Assembly (NCBI GenBank): GCA_965199745.1
Contig: CBDATB010000007.1
Location: forward strand, 5,355 to 69,354
Direction: 5' to 3'
From: CBDATB01 sp965199745
Lineage (GTDB): Bacteria > Bacteroidota > Bacteroidia > Cytophagales > Flammeovirgaceae
DNA length: 64,000 nt
The notes below the pieces were generated by a model, which worked only from the letters and a program-made list of their open reading frames with translations, was not told the origin of the DNA and ran no database searches. Position 1 is the stretch's first letter. Every line of letters starts with the position of its first letter. A program made the translations under genes and the position numbers. Of this stretch, positions 8,631 to 18,237 are shown piece after piece.

Positions 8631-9602
8631 ATGGAAAGTAAAGACTCATTACAAGAAAAAATCAAGCAAGTAATTACAGAAGTTACCAAGGTCGTTGTGG
8701 GGCAAAATTATATGGTGAGTCGGCTATTAGTGGGCTTATTTACCAATGGTCATATCCTACTCGAAGGGGTACCTGGTCTGGCAAAAACCCTCACTATCAA
8801 CACTTTAGCAAACGTGTTACGTCTGGATTTTAAAAGGCTGCAGTTCACGCCCGACCTGCTGCCCGCCGATCTAATCGGTACGATGATTTATAACCCGAAA
8901 GAAGGTCGCTTCGAGGTGAAAAAAGGACCTATATTTGCCAACGTAATTCTTGCCGATGAAGTAAACCGCTCTCCTGCCAAAGTACAAGCTGCCCTGCTCG
9001 AATCGATGCAAGAAAAACAAGTAACCATTGGTGAGAAAACCTACCCGCTAGATAGACCTTTTCTAGTTCTTGCCACACAAAACCCTGTAGAGCAAGAAGG
9101 AACGTATCCACTGCCTGAAGCACAAGTCGACCGCTTTATGATGAAAATTTTTGTCGACTATCCAGACAAAGCCTCCGAGTTGAAAGTGGTACGCAGAATG
9201 TCCAATCTTTCTTTTGAGGCAGATGTAGCAAAAGTGCTAACTAAAAAAGATATTTTTGCTATCCGAGACGAAATAAATAAAGTGCAAATCAATCCTTCAT
9301 TAGAAGAGTACATAGTCGAATTAGTTTTTGCTAGCAGAAAGCCCAAAGATTACGGACTGAAAGAAGAAGCAGACTATATTCAGTTTGGTGCTTCACCGAG
9401 AGCTGGCATCAACATGCATCGTGCTGCTAAAGCCGTTGCATTTATGGACGACAGAGATTACGTACTTCCCGAAGACATTAAAGATATTGCCTATGATGTA
9501 CTCAATCACCGAATTATTCTAAACTATGAGGCCGAAGCAGATGGTATTATGGTCAAACAGGTTATTGATAAGATTTTAAATAAGGTAGATATTAAAAAAT
9601 AA
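8631..9602 (+). CDS. MoxR-family AAA+ ATPase
   Basis: This cytoplasmic AAA+ chaperone-like ATPase often works with von Willebrand factor A (Bat) proteins to mature or insert metal cofactors or to build envelope complexes. Walker A is GVPGLAKT (residues 46-53). Walker B is the ILADEVNRS segment. A sensor-1 segment, LATQNPVEQEGTYPLPEAQ, and a C-terminal lid domain are present. The length of 323 residues is typical. In many Bacteroidota moxR precedes a DUF58/bat operon. Here the next gene is a metal-binding lipoprotein, and batD lies 27 kb away, so the operon is broken up. Confidence 0.94.
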   Translation: MESKDSLQEKIKQVITEVTKVVVGQNYMVSRLLVGLFTNGHILLEGVPGLAKTLTINTLANVLRLDFKRLQFTPDLLPADLIGTMIYNPKEGRFEVKKGPIFANVILADEVNRSPAKVQAALLESMQEKQVTIGEKTYPLDRPFLVLATQNPVEQEGTYPLPEAQVDRFMMKIFVDYPDKASELKVVRRMSNLSFEADVAKVLTKKDIFAIRDEINKVQINPSLEEYIVELVFASRKPKDYGLKEEADYIQFGASPRAGINMHRAAKAVAFMDDRDYVLPEDIKDIAYDVLNHRIILNYEAEADGIMVKQVIDKILNKVDIKK

Positions 9603-9623
9603 GTTTATTCAAATTTATCTGCT

Positions 9624-10532
9624 GTGTTAAAAAAAATTATTTACCTGCTATTCGCTTGCTGCTGTGCTTGCCAAAGTGCAGATAAAAAAGAGAATAGATC
9701 GCCCATCGTTGTTTGCACTACTGGAATGATTGGGGACGTGGTGCAGAACCTTGTGGGTAATCGGGTACAATTATACACTCTAATGGGTGCTGGAGTCGAT
9801 CCTCACCTGTATAGAGCTACACAGGGAGACTTAGAAAAACTAACCCGCGCAGACCTCATTCTTTACAATGGACTACACTTAGAGGGAAAAATGGCAGAAG
9901 TATTTGAAAAACTTGCCAAAAGAAAAAACACCAAAGCAGTAGCTAGGGGGGTGTCTCGCGAATATTTGCTGCAAGTCCCCAACACGCCCGGCGTGTACGA
10001 TCCGCATATTTGGTTTGATGTAGATATATGGATACAGGTAACAGCATATGTAGCCGGTGAATTAACCAAAACCTTTCCAAAGCTAAAAAATACCATATCA
10101 GAAAACGTCCCTAAATATACAAAACAGCTAGCAGCAGTCAAAGATAGTATACGCAATCAGCTAGCACAAATTCCGTCAGAACGAAGAGTGTTAATCACCT
10201 CTCATGATGCTTTTCATTATTTCGGTAGGTCCTTCGACATAGAAGTTAAAGGGCTACAAGGTATTTCTACCGTGTCAGATTTTGGACTAAAAGATATCAA
10301 CGATATGGTCAATCTGGTTGTCGATAAAAAAATTAAAGCTATCTTTGTAGAAACCTCCGTCTCGCAGAGAGCAATTCAGGCAGTTGTGAAAGGTTGTCAG
10401 GCTAAAGGAAGGGACGTAAAACTAGGAGGCCCCTTATTTTCCGATGCCATGGGTACAAAGGGTACACCAGAGGGTACTTATGTAGGGATGCTACAACACA
10501 ATGCTCATAAAATTATGGAAGACCTAAAATGA
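9624..10532 (+). CDS. Metal ABC transporter substrate-binding lipoprotein (ZnuA/TroA family)
   Basis: This starts at a GTG 21 bp after moxR. The N-terminus LKKIIYLLFACCCAC is a short lipoprotein signal, with the lipidated Cys at about residue 15. Metal ligands typical of cluster-9 manganese/zinc binding proteins are visible: GVDPHLY, YDPHIWFD, SHDAFHYF and a late Asp in GGPLFSDAMG. The His-rich loop of true ZnuA is absent, which leans toward Mn/Fe-type (MntA/SitA-like) proteins, but the metal cannot be assigned. No permease or ATPase gene follows, so any partner is elsewhere. It ends with TGA. Confidence 0.88.
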   Translation: MLKKIIYLLFACCCACQSADKKENRSPIVVCTTGMIGDVVQNLVGNRVQLYTLMGAGVDPHLYRATQGDLEKLTRADLILYNGLHLEGKMAEVFEKLAKRKNTKAVARGVSREYLLQVPNTPGVYDPHIWFDVDIWIQVTAYVAGELTKTFPKLKNTISENVPKYTKQLAAVKDSIRNQLAQIPSERRVLITSHDAFHYFGRSFDIEVKGLQGISTVSDFGLKDINDMVNLVVDKKIKAIFVETSVSQRAIQAVVKGCQAKGRDVKLGGPLFSDAMGTKGTPEGTYVGMLQHNAHKIMEDLK

Positions 10533-10629
10533 ACTTACGCAAATTACTAATTGGTAATTTCGTTGCAAGCACTTCGCAAAAACAAAATTTTACTGCTTTA
10601 GCAGTCATTCATTAATGAAACCTTGCTCA

Positions 10630-10962
10630 ATGAAATTTTCTGAAATTAAATTTAAAATAGAATTAGATGAAGACAATATTCCCGAAAAAATACTTTGGAA
10701 TGCTAGCGATGGCCCGTCTGAAGGCTTAGCAGAAGCTAAATCTGTTAATTTATCTTTATGGGATAGTGAAAAAAAAGAAACGCTAAGAATTGACTTATGG
10801 TCGAAAGAGATGCCCATAGACGAAATGAAAAGGTTTTATATCGACACAATCGCCGGTCTAGCCAGTAGCCTGAAAAGTGCTACCGGAGATGAATATATGG
10901 TTTCAGAAATGGAAAATCTCTGTAGTAAATTAGCAGAACACCTAAAAAAAGAACTGGCTTAA
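10630..10962 (+). CDS. gldC: Gliding motility protein GldC
   Basis: This small soluble protein (110 residues from this start) is found next to gliding genes in Bacteroidota. The core KFKIELDEDNIPEKILWNA, then LRIDLWSKEMPIDEMKRF, closely follows the GldC pattern I remember (LDENxVPEK, then TLRIDLWTKDMPVDEM). The precise function is unknown; it supports efficient gliding. I prefer the ATG at 10630 because family members begin just before the EI(K/Q)F strand. An ATG at 10615 would add five residues. Other gld genes are not in the window. Confidence 0.85.
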   Translation: MKFSEIKFKIELDEDNIPEKILWNASDGPSEGLAEAKSVNLSLWDSEKKETLRIDLWSKEMPIDEMKRFYIDTIAGLASSLKSATGDEYMVSEMENLCSKLAEHLKKELA

Positions 10963-10972
10963 ACCACCCAAC

Positions 10973-12454
10973 ATGAACCATAATAAAACACTGAGAAAGC
11001 CTACTGTTCTGGAGTCTCTAACCCCTATTTTATTTCTCATCGTTACTTTAGGTACTAATGTACTGTTTGCATTTAAAGATGATGGACTTTCGGGTTCTAA
11101 CCAAATTATTCTAATGCTTTCTACTGCTATTGCTGCCCTGATGGCGAGTCGCTTAGGTATGCAATGGAAAGATATATTGAAGGGTATGCAGCAAACACTT
11201 TATACGGCTATTCCTTCGATACTTATCTTATTGGCTATTGGTGCCCTGTCGGGAGCATGGCTAATAAGTGGGATTGTTCCTACAATGATTTATTACGGAC
11301 TCAAAATTCTGAACCCAACGATCTTCCTATTTGCTACCTGTATTGTTTGTGCGGTAGTTTCTCTAGCTACGGGCAGCTCTTGGTCTGCCATAGCTACTAT
11401 TGGTGTTGCTTTGTTGGGCATAGGCAAAACCTTAGGTATGAGCGAGGGGTTGGTGGCAGGTGCTATTATTTCAGGGGCTTACTTTGGAGACAAAATGTCG
11501 CCGCTATCCGACACAACCAACCTAGCACCAGCAGTTTCGGGTGCAGACTTATTTGTACATATCCGCTACATGACACTCACCACTTTTCCTTCCATGAGCT
11601 TAGCCTTAATTACCTTTCTGGTTTTGGGTTTTACAACAGACTCTGCTCAACAAAGCACTAATGTCAATCAAGTATTGAATGCCTTAGAAGAATCTTTTCA
11701 TATCACCCCCCTATTATTTATTGTACCCATAGTTGTCGTTTTTCTAATTGTAAAAAAAACACCTGCTTTACCGGCTCTTTTAATCGGCATACTATTGGGT
11801 GGAATATTTGCCATTATTTTTCAGGCACAGGTCATTGACACAATAACAAGTGGAGGAAGTTTTACCCTGCGAGCATACAAAGCGGTAATGACTTCTTTCT
11901 ACGGAGAAATCAGCCTAACTACCACTAACAATATGGTGAATAAATTATTGACGAGCAGCGGTATGGAAGGTATGCTCACAGTAGTATGGCTAATTATTTG
12001 TGCAATGATATTTGGAGGAGTTATGGAAAGTAGCGGAATGTTGTATGCTATTACCGATATGATTATTAAATGGGCAAAATCTACGGGCTCATTGATAGCT
12101 TCTACGGCGGGAAGTTGCCTGTTTTTTAATATTACGACCTCGGATCAATACTTAGCCATTGTCATTCCGGGAAGGATGTATGCACAAACCTACCGCAATC
12201 GAGGACTCGCACCAGAAAATTTAAGCAGAACATTAGAAGATTCGGCTACGGTTACTTCTGTACTCGTCCCATGGAATACTTGCGGGGCAGCGCAGGCGGG
12301 CGTTTTAAAAGTGGATACAATGATGTATGCCTCCTACTGTTTTTTTAATATTTTCAGCTTGCTTACAACAATTGTTTATGCCTATTTTAATATAAAAATC
12401 AGCAAAATTACTTCGGAGCAGACCGAGCAGTTAATCGATGAGGTAGTTGAGTAA
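10973..12454 (+). CDS. nhaC: Na+/H+ antiporter NhaC
   Basis: This is a polytopic inner-membrane protein of 493 residues with about 11-12 hydrophobic helices. Recognisable NhaC segments include ATGSSWSAIATIGVALLGIG, GAIISGAYFGDKMSPLSDTT, ITTSDQYLAIVIPGRMY and a late SATVTSVLVPWNTCGA. It exchanges internal Na+ for external H+ and so controls cytoplasmic pH and sodium. It lies 10 bp after gldC. Together with the nearby nhaD and nqrF it suggests a sodium-based membrane economy. Confidence 0.93.
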   Translation: MNHNKTLRKPTVLESLTPILFLIVTLGTNVLFAFKDDGLSGSNQIILMLSTAIAALMASRLGMQWKDILKGMQQTLYTAIPSILILLAIGALSGAWLISGIVPTMIYYGLKILNPTIFLFATCIVCAVVSLATGSSWSAIATIGVALLGIGKTLGMSEGLVAGAIISGAYFGDKMSPLSDTTNLAPAVSGADLFVHIRYMTLTTFPSMSLALITFLVLGFTTDSAQQSTNVNQVLNALEESFHITPLLFIVPIVVVFLIVKKTPALPALLIGILLGGIFAIIFQAQVIDTITSGGSFTLRAYKAVMTSFYGEISLTTTNNMVNKLLTSSGMEGMLTVVWLIICAMIFGGVMESSGMLYAITDMIIKWAKSTGSLIASTAGSCLFFNITTSDQYLAIVIPGRMYAQTYRNRGLAPENLSRTLEDSATVTSVLVPWNTCGAAQAGVLKVDTMMYASYCFFNIFSLLTTIVYAYFNIKISKITSEQTEQLIDEVVE

Positions 12455-12510
12455 AATAAATACTACCTAACTACTCTGCAAGCCAAATACTTCAACAAAC
12501 AAAATAGTCA

Positions 12511-14310
12511 TTGAAAGAACTCGCCTACCTAAACAAATACCTACTGAGATACAAATATAGGCTGTTATTAGGATTTATATTTGTATCCTTAGCAAATGTC
12601 TCGGCTATCATACCGGCTCAATTGGTAAGGGACACACTGGATTTGGTTACGCATACTAAAAATATTCACCAAGTAACGAGCTTAGCACAAACCCAACAGG
12701 TATTGTACAACGAATTTGGCTATATTATATTTTTCTACGGAACGCTTATTGTAGCTATGGCACTTATTAGGGGGGTATTCCTTTTTTTTATGCGGCAAAC
12801 GATTATCGTGGTGTCGCGGCTGATAGAATACGATTTGAAAAATGAAATATACACACATTACCAAAACTTACCTCTCAGTTTTTATAAAAAGAATAGTACA
12901 GGAGATTTAATGGCGCGTATTTCCGAAGATGTGAGTAAGGTACGCATGTACGTAGGACCGGCAATCATGTATGGTATTAATCTGGTAGTTACCTTTGTAC
13001 TTGTCATTAGCTACATGATTACTATTAACGGACGGCTTACGTGCTATGCTCTTTTACCACTGCCATTCCTTTCCATTAGCATCTATTATGTGAACAACCT
13101 TATTAACAAATGTTCCGAGCAAATACAGAAAAGCCTATCGAGTATGTCTACTTTCGTACAAGAGGTCTTCTCGGGAATTCGTGTCATTAAAGCCTTCGTT
13201 CGCGAAGAAGACTCCCTAAATAAATTTACAGATGAAAGTGATTGGTATAAAATGAAATCATTAGGACTAACAAGAGTCAACTCGCTATTTTTTCCACTCA
13301 TGCTGGCAATGATAGGCTTAAGCACAATACTTACTGTATACATTGGTGGCGTGGAAGTCATTAAAGGGACTATTACCCCAGGAAATATTGCTGAATTTAT
13401 TATTTATGTCAATATGCTTACCTGGCCGGTTACCTCTCTGGGCTGGATAACCAGCATTATACAACGTGCAGCAGCTTCTCAAGAACGTATCAATGAATTC
13501 TTGCGTGAAGAAAATGAGATTATTTCCTTAAAAAATATGCAGCAAAAAATTAAAGGCAATATTATTTTCAATAAAGTTTCTTTTACTTATTCCGATTCAG
13601 GTATTCAGGCACTTAAAGATATTTCTTTTCAAATAGAAAGAGGTAGATGCCTTGCCATATTGGGTACTACCGGTTCAGGAAAAAGTACTATTGCCGCCTT
13701 ACTTTGCAGAATATATGACACTAGCAAAGGTAGTATTTTAATAGACAGAAAAAATATTAAAGACTTTGATATCAGTGCGTTACGAAGTCAGATTGGTTAT
13801 GTACCACAAGATGTTTTTCTGTTTTCAGACACTATAAGAAACAATATTTCCTTTGGAGGAAATACGGTAAAACATTCCGAAAAAGAAATTGTGCAAGCTA
13901 GTAAAGGTGCAGACTTATACGAAAATGTTATTACGCTTAAACATGGTTTCGACACACTGAGCGGCGAACGAGGAATTACACTTTCAGGGGGGCAAAAACA
14001 GCGAGTATCTATTGCACGTGCCATCATCAGAAAACCCAAAATATTGATATTAGACGATAGCCTCTCAGCAGTAGACACAAAAACGGAAAACAGAATTCTC
14101 AATAATTTGAGTGGCATCATGAAAAACAGGACTTCTGTAATTATTTCACATCGTGTATCATCAGCAAAACTCGCCCACAAAATTGTAGTACTCGATCAAG
14201 GAAGTATCGTAGAAACAGGCACACACGAGTCGTTATTAAAGCAAAATGGAGTTTACAAAGAAATGTATCAGCACCAGATTCAAGAAAAGAAAAATTTGGT
14301 TGATGATTAA
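12511..14310 (+). CDS. ABC transporter, fused permease and ATPase (MsbA-like exporter)
   Basis: A half-transporter of 599 residues starting at TTG 12511. Residues about 15-310 hold six membrane helices of a type I exporter. The nucleotide-binding domain has Walker A GTTGSGKST (about 385-393), the signature LSGGQKQRVSIARA (about 491), Walker B ILILDDSLSAVD and the H-loop ISHR. Such proteins work as homo- or heterodimers exporting lipids, peptides or drugs. No partner half-transporter lies next to it, so a homodimer is the simpler reading. The substrate is unknown. Confidence 0.92.
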   Translation: MKELAYLNKYLLRYKYRLLLGFIFVSLANVSAIIPAQLVRDTLDLVTHTKNIHQVTSLAQTQQVLYNEFGYIIFFYGTLIVAMALIRGVFLFFMRQTIIVVSRLIEYDLKNEIYTHYQNLPLSFYKKNSTGDLMARISEDVSKVRMYVGPAIMYGINLVVTFVLVISYMITINGRLTCYALLPLPFLSISIYYVNNLINKCSEQIQKSLSSMSTFVQEVFSGIRVIKAFVREEDSLNKFTDESDWYKMKSLGLTRVNSLFFPLMLAMIGLSTILTVYIGGVEVIKGTITPGNIAEFIIYVNMLTWPVTSLGWITSIIQRAAASQERINEFLREENEIISLKNMQQKIKGNIIFNKVSFTYSDSGIQALKDISFQIERGRCLAILGTTGSGKSTIAALLCRIYDTSKGSILIDRKNIKDFDISALRSQIGYVPQDVFLFSDTIRNNISFGGNTVKHSEKEIVQASKGADLYENVITLKHGFDTLSGERGITLSGGQKQRVSIARAIIRKPKILILDDSLSAVDTKTENRILNNLSGIMKNRTSVIISHRVSSAKLAHKIVVLDQGSIVETGTHESLLKQNGVYKEMYQHQIQEKKNLVDD

Positions 14311-14358
14311 ATAGCAGCCTGTTAATTTATTGCCTCGCTTCTCATGAGCTAAAAAATC

Positions 14359-15123
14359 ATGTTTGGACTCTTCAAAAAGAAAAAAGAAAAATCGCCAGCA
14401 AATAATCTACGAGTTAGTAGTCCCATAACAGTCGACATGCATTCCCATCTCCTGCCCGAAATAGACGATGGTTCAGAAAGTCTTGAGCAGTCGCTAGAAA
14501 TGATCAGAACATTTAGCAGCATGGGGTATCAAAAGCTCATTACTACCCCCCACATTATGGCTGATTTTTATAAAAACACACCGGAAATTATTAAAGAAAA
14601 GGTAGCCCTTGTCCGAGAGAGTATCGACCAACAGCAAATACCTATCAACATTCAAGCAGCGGCAGAATACTATCTTGACGAGGGTTTGATGAATAAACTA
14701 AGGAAAGAAACACCACTACTGACTTTCGGTGAAAAATACCTGCTATTTGAAACATCCTACATAAGTGCAAACCCTTATATGAATGAAGCTATTTTTATGA
14801 TGAAAATGCAGGGCTACCAACCGGTCTTAGCCCATCCCGAACGGTATATTTACCTCCACCACAATTTCGATGAAGTAGTTAGAATACAAGAAATGGGGGT
14901 GTTTTTGCAAATGAATATAAATTCACTGTTAAACTACTATGCTAAAGGGGCAAGAGTTTTTGCAGAGCGACTCATCGATAAAAAGCTCATCTCTTTCATA
15001 GGCAGTGACTGCCACAAGCTGCAACATCTGGAAATGATGCAGCGGGCAAGCACACAGCCTTACTACAACAGAATACTTCAAATGAATTTATTGAATAATA
15101 CCTTACATACAGGCTTATCGTGA
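14359..15123 (+). CDS. PHP-domain tyrosine phosphatase (CpsB/YwqE family)
   Basis: This is a manganese-dependent phosphatase of 254 residues. The metal-binding motifs DMHSHLLPEIDDG (about residue 26), TTPHIM, AHPERY and GSDCHK are all present in the order expected for CpsB/Wzb-type PHP phosphatases, which dephosphorylate tyrosine kinases controlling capsule or exopolysaccharide export. No capsule kinase gene is adjacent. The closest polysaccharide-type genes are in the cluster that ends at 21852. It ends with TGA. Confidence 0.88.
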   Translation: MFGLFKKKKEKSPANNLRVSSPITVDMHSHLLPEIDDGSESLEQSLEMIRTFSSMGYQKLITTPHIMADFYKNTPEIIKEKVALVRESIDQQQIPINIQAAAEYYLDEGLMNKLRKETPLLTFGEKYLLFETSYISANPYMNEAIFMMKMQGYQPVLAHPERYIYLHHNFDEVVRIQEMGVFLQMNINSLLNYYAKGARVFAERLIDKKLISFIGSDCHKLQHLEMMQRASTQPYYNRILQMNLLNNTLHTGLS

Positions 15124-15162
15124 AAATAAAAGTACAAAACAAAGAAAAATACAAAAGTTATT

Positions 15163-15192
15163 TTTGGTTATTCCTCTTTTTCAATACATTTG
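15163..15192 (+). promoter_or_regulatory. Bacteroidota-type promoter for nhaD
   Basis: TTTG (15163-15166) is followed after 18 bp by TACATTTG (15185-15192), a good match to TTTG-N19-TAnnTTTG. Transcription would begin near 15199 and leave a leader of about 215 nt before nhaD, in which I see no recognisable riboswitch. Confidence 0.55.
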
Positions 15193-15415
15193 TCTACTGC
15201 GTATCGAATTACTCAAAATACTGCTAGCAGTAGATCGGCAAGCTTCAAAATTAAAAACTGCAAGATTAATCTCACATCAGTGTTATATATAATCGAAAAC
15301 CTTTTATTGCCATCTTTTGTCTTGACAGTGTGCCTATGCTTAGTAAGAGGTTTTTTAAGTATAAACAGCGATTACCTTTTCCAAGATCGTTACCATTTAA
15401 AAAAAGCTCAAAAAT

Positions 15416-16774
15416 ATGGGTTATTTAGCAGAAGAACTTTTTCCATGGATGGTTGTGCCTTTTGTTGTCCTTCTGATCATGATCGCCACCGGACCGATAT
15501 TTTACGAACACTTCTGGCATAAGCATTACCCTAAAATAGCTGTTTCACTGGCAAGTGTGGTCGTCTTGTATTACTTATTACTACTCAACAATACAGGAGG
15601 ACCTATCCATGCTTTTTTTGAATATTTTCAGTTTATTGCACTGCTCTCCGCATTATATACTGCCTCAGGCGGCATATTAATAGATATTGACGCAGAGAGT
15701 AAACCTCTAGCAAATGTGCTGCTGCTAATAGCGGGGGCAATTATTGCTAATGTCGTTGGCACTACGGGGGCTTCTATGTTGCTCATCCGACCTTACATTC
15801 GCCTGAACAAAGTTCGAATTAAGCCCTACCATATTATCTTCTTTATATTTATGGTGAGTAATATCGGTGGTTGTCTCACACCGATTGGCGATCCTCCATT
15901 GTTTTTAGGTTTTTTGAAGGGAGTCCCTTTCGCATGGGCTATTACACATAATTTTTTGCCCTGGCTGCTAGCTATTTCTTTGTGCAGCATTATTTTTTAC
16001 GTTTATGACAGCAAAAACAAAACGGTTAATCCACTTTTTAGGCATGAAATAAAAGACAGCTATTCTAATCGTACTGCTATTAGCGGGGGCAAAAATTTTC
16101 TTTGGCTGTGTTTAATCATTGCGGCAGTATTCATAGACCCCAACATGGAAGGTTTTGAATGGGTACCAGCAATTAATTACCACGGGCAAAAGTTTTCTTT
16201 CGTCAGAGAAATTATTATGCTTCTATCCGGTTTTATTTCTTTCCGTTTTGCCAACCAAAAAGCTATCAAAAGAAATGAATTTAATTTTGAACCCATCCGC
16301 GAAGTAGGTTTTATTTTTATCGGTATTTTTGGCACCATGATGCCAGCCCTAGAAATTGTTGCTAATTATGCTGCAGGAGAAGGCAGCGACCTGATTAATC
16401 ACCAAGTACTTTACTGGGGTACTGGCATCGTATCAGGTTTTTTAGATAACGCGCCCACTTATTTAAGCTTCTTGGCCGCTGCACTCGCTGCCCAAGGCGG
16501 AAATATTAATAACATCAAAGAAGTAATTGACTTTGCCTACGGGACCGGAGGGTTTAACCATTCGAGTATTCAGCTAACTGCTATCTCCGTGTCTGCAGTA
16601 TTTTTTGGTGCAATGACTTATATCGGTAATGGTCCGAATTTTATGGTAAAATCTATTGCCGAGCAGGTGGGCATACAAATGCCTGCTTTTTTCGGATATA
16701 TGATCAGATATTCTATTCCTATATTATTGCCCCTACTCTTCATTGTGTGGCTGGTATTTTTTGCATTTGTATAA
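15416..16774 (+). CDS. nhaD: NhaD-type Na+/H+ antiporter (ArsB/NhaD superfamily)
   Basis: This is a 452-residue inner-membrane protein with about 12 helices. Diagnostic segments are GTTGASMLLIRPYIRLN, SNIGGCLTPIGDPPLFLGFL and the late TGIVSGFLDNAPTYLSF plus MTYIGNGPNFMVKSIAEQ, which are characteristic of NhaD and related bacterial antiporters. It moves sodium (or lithium) out against protons. A Bacteroidota-type promoter about 220 bp upstream suggests its own transcript. The downstream nqrF is also sodium-linked. Confidence 0.92.
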   Translation: MGYLAEELFPWMVVPFVVLLIMIATGPIFYEHFWHKHYPKIAVSLASVVVLYYLLLLNNTGGPIHAFFEYFQFIALLSALYTASGGILIDIDAESKPLANVLLLIAGAIIANVVGTTGASMLLIRPYIRLNKVRIKPYHIIFFIFMVSNIGGCLTPIGDPPLFLGFLKGVPFAWAITHNFLPWLLAISLCSIIFYVYDSKNKTVNPLFRHEIKDSYSNRTAISGGKNFLWLCLIIAAVFIDPNMEGFEWVPAINYHGQKFSFVREIIMLLSGFISFRFANQKAIKRNEFNFEPIREVGFIFIGIFGTMMPALEIVANYAAGEGSDLINHQVLYWGTGIVSGFLDNAPTYLSFLAAALAAQGGNINNIKEVIDFAYGTGGFNHSSIQLTAISVSAVFFGAMTYIGNGPNFMVKSIAEQVGIQMPAFFGYMIRYSIPILLPLLFIVWLVFFAFV

Positions 16775-16911
16775 TTGATTTGCTCAATTCTTTTTGTTAC
16801 CCCACTTTCTGAACTATTTTGCAAACATTAAAATTTTACAATAGTTATTTACATGCCAAGCATATCATAAAAAACTCATTATTTATATCTAAAATTCAAA
16901 TCTGATAACTT

Positions 16912-18201
16912 ATGGAACTCACAGGGGTTGTTATTTCGGCGATCATAGCTTTTGCAACTGTTATTTTATTATTGGTAGTCGTACTACTATTTGCCCAATC
17001 AAAACTTGTACAGAGCGGCGATGTACAAATAATTATCAATGGTGATAAAGAAAATCCGGTTGTTACGCCCGCAGGCTCTACCCTACTGAATACGCTGTCT
17101 GCGCAAAAAATATTCCTACCCTCAGCTTGTGGTGGCGGAGGAACCTGTGCCATGTGCAAATGTCAGATAGATGCCGGTGGCGGAGAGGTATTGCCTACGG
17201 AAGTAGGACACCTAAGTAGAACAGAGCAGCACGAAAAAGTACGTCTTTCCTGTCAGGTGAAAGTAAAACAAGATATGGAAATTAGAATACCGGAAGAAAT
17301 TTTTGGTATTAAAAAGTGGGAGTGTGAAGTAATTTCAAACTATAATGTGTCTACTTTTATTAAAGAATTTATTGTCAAACTCCCCGAAGGAGAAACGCTC
17401 GATTTTGAATCGGGAGGATATATTCAGATAGATGTACCTACGGTATCAGTGGATTTTAAAACTATCGATATAGCTCCATACCCCAACGACCCAGCTGGCA
17501 GAGATAAATTTAAAGCCGAATGGGATAAATATAGACTTTGGGACTTGAAAATGAAAAATGATGAGCCTATATTCAGGGCCTATTCTATGGCAAACCATCC
17601 GGCAGAAGGAAACATCGTTATGCTAAATATTCGGGTGGCTACTCCGCCTTGGGACAGGTCCGTAAATGTATGGATGGATGTGAATCCAGGCATTTGCTCT
17701 TCTTATGTTTTCTCGCGCAAACCAGGCGATAAAATAAAAATTTCCGGCCCTTACGGCGAGTTCTTTATTAAAAACACTAAAAAAGAAATGATCTATGTAG
17801 GTGGCGGCGCAGGAATGGCACCCTTGCGTTCACATATTTTCCATCTGTTTCATACGCTAAAAACTACCGATAGAAAAGTATCTTACTGGTATGGTGGACG
17901 ATCGAGAAGAGAGTTATTTTATACCGACCATTTCAGAAAAATAGAAAAAGAATTTCCCAATTTCTCTTACCACATAGCTCTCTCTGAACCCCTGCCCGAA
18001 GATAATTGGACAGAAAAAGACGGATATACAGGGTTTATTCATCAAGCCCTCATCGATAATTATTTAAAAAACCATCCTGACCCAGAAGAAATTGAATTTT
18101 ACTTCTGCGGCCCTCCCATGATGAATGCGGCAGTAATAAAAATGTGCGACGATTTTGGCGTACCTCCCGAACATATAGCCTTTGATGATTTTGGTGGTTA
18201 A
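16912..18201 (+). CDS. nqrF: Na+-translocating NADH:quinone reductase subunit F
   Basis: NqrF is the NADH-oxidising entry subunit of the sodium-pumping Na+-NQR complex. A single N-terminal helix (about residues 4-28) anchors it. The plant-type 2Fe-2S ferredoxin domain has Cys73, Cys79, Cys82 and Cys114 (CGGGGTCAMC, then LSCQV). FAD-binding RAYSMANH and NADH-binding GGGAGMAPLRSH, followed by YFCGPPMM, complete the reductase. The length of 429 residues is slightly above the usual 405-410, because of an insert around residue 180-200. nqrA-E are not adjacent: upstream is nhaD and downstream the convergent smc. Confidence 0.95.
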   Translation: MELTGVVISAIIAFATVILLLVVVLLFAQSKLVQSGDVQIIINGDKENPVVTPAGSTLLNTLSAQKIFLPSACGGGGTCAMCKCQIDAGGGEVLPTEVGHLSRTEQHEKVRLSCQVKVKQDMEIRIPEEIFGIKKWECEVISNYNVSTFIKEFIVKLPEGETLDFESGGYIQIDVPTVSVDFKTIDIAPYPNDPAGRDKFKAEWDKYRLWDLKMKNDEPIFRAYSMANHPAEGNIVMLNIRVATPPWDRSVNVWMDVNPGICSSYVFSRKPGDKIKISGPYGEFFIKNTKKEMIYVGGGAGMAPLRSHIFHLFHTLKTTDRKVSYWYGGRSRRELFYTDHFRKIEKEFPNFSYHIALSEPLPEDNWTEKDGYTGFIHQALIDNYLKNHPDPEEIEFYFCGPPMMNAAVIKMCDDFGVPPEHIAFDDFGG

Positions 18202-18214
18202 ATTTAATAAGACT

Positions 18215-18237
18215 TGATTAAATAATAATTTTAATCA
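18215..18237. terminator. AT-rich hairpin between convergent nqrF and smc
   Basis: TGATTAAA (18215-18222) and TTTAATCA (18230-18237) form a perfect 8-bp stem with a 7-nt loop, exactly in the 36-bp gap between the two stop codons. It may terminate both transcripts but has little GC content. Confidence 0.4.

Noticed and set aside
15190..15522. 110-codon plus-strand frame before nhaD
   Set aside because: It overlaps the start of nhaD by about 107 bp in another frame, has no family motifs and a mixed composition. The nhaD frame has strong membrane-protein signals and a promoter upstream.
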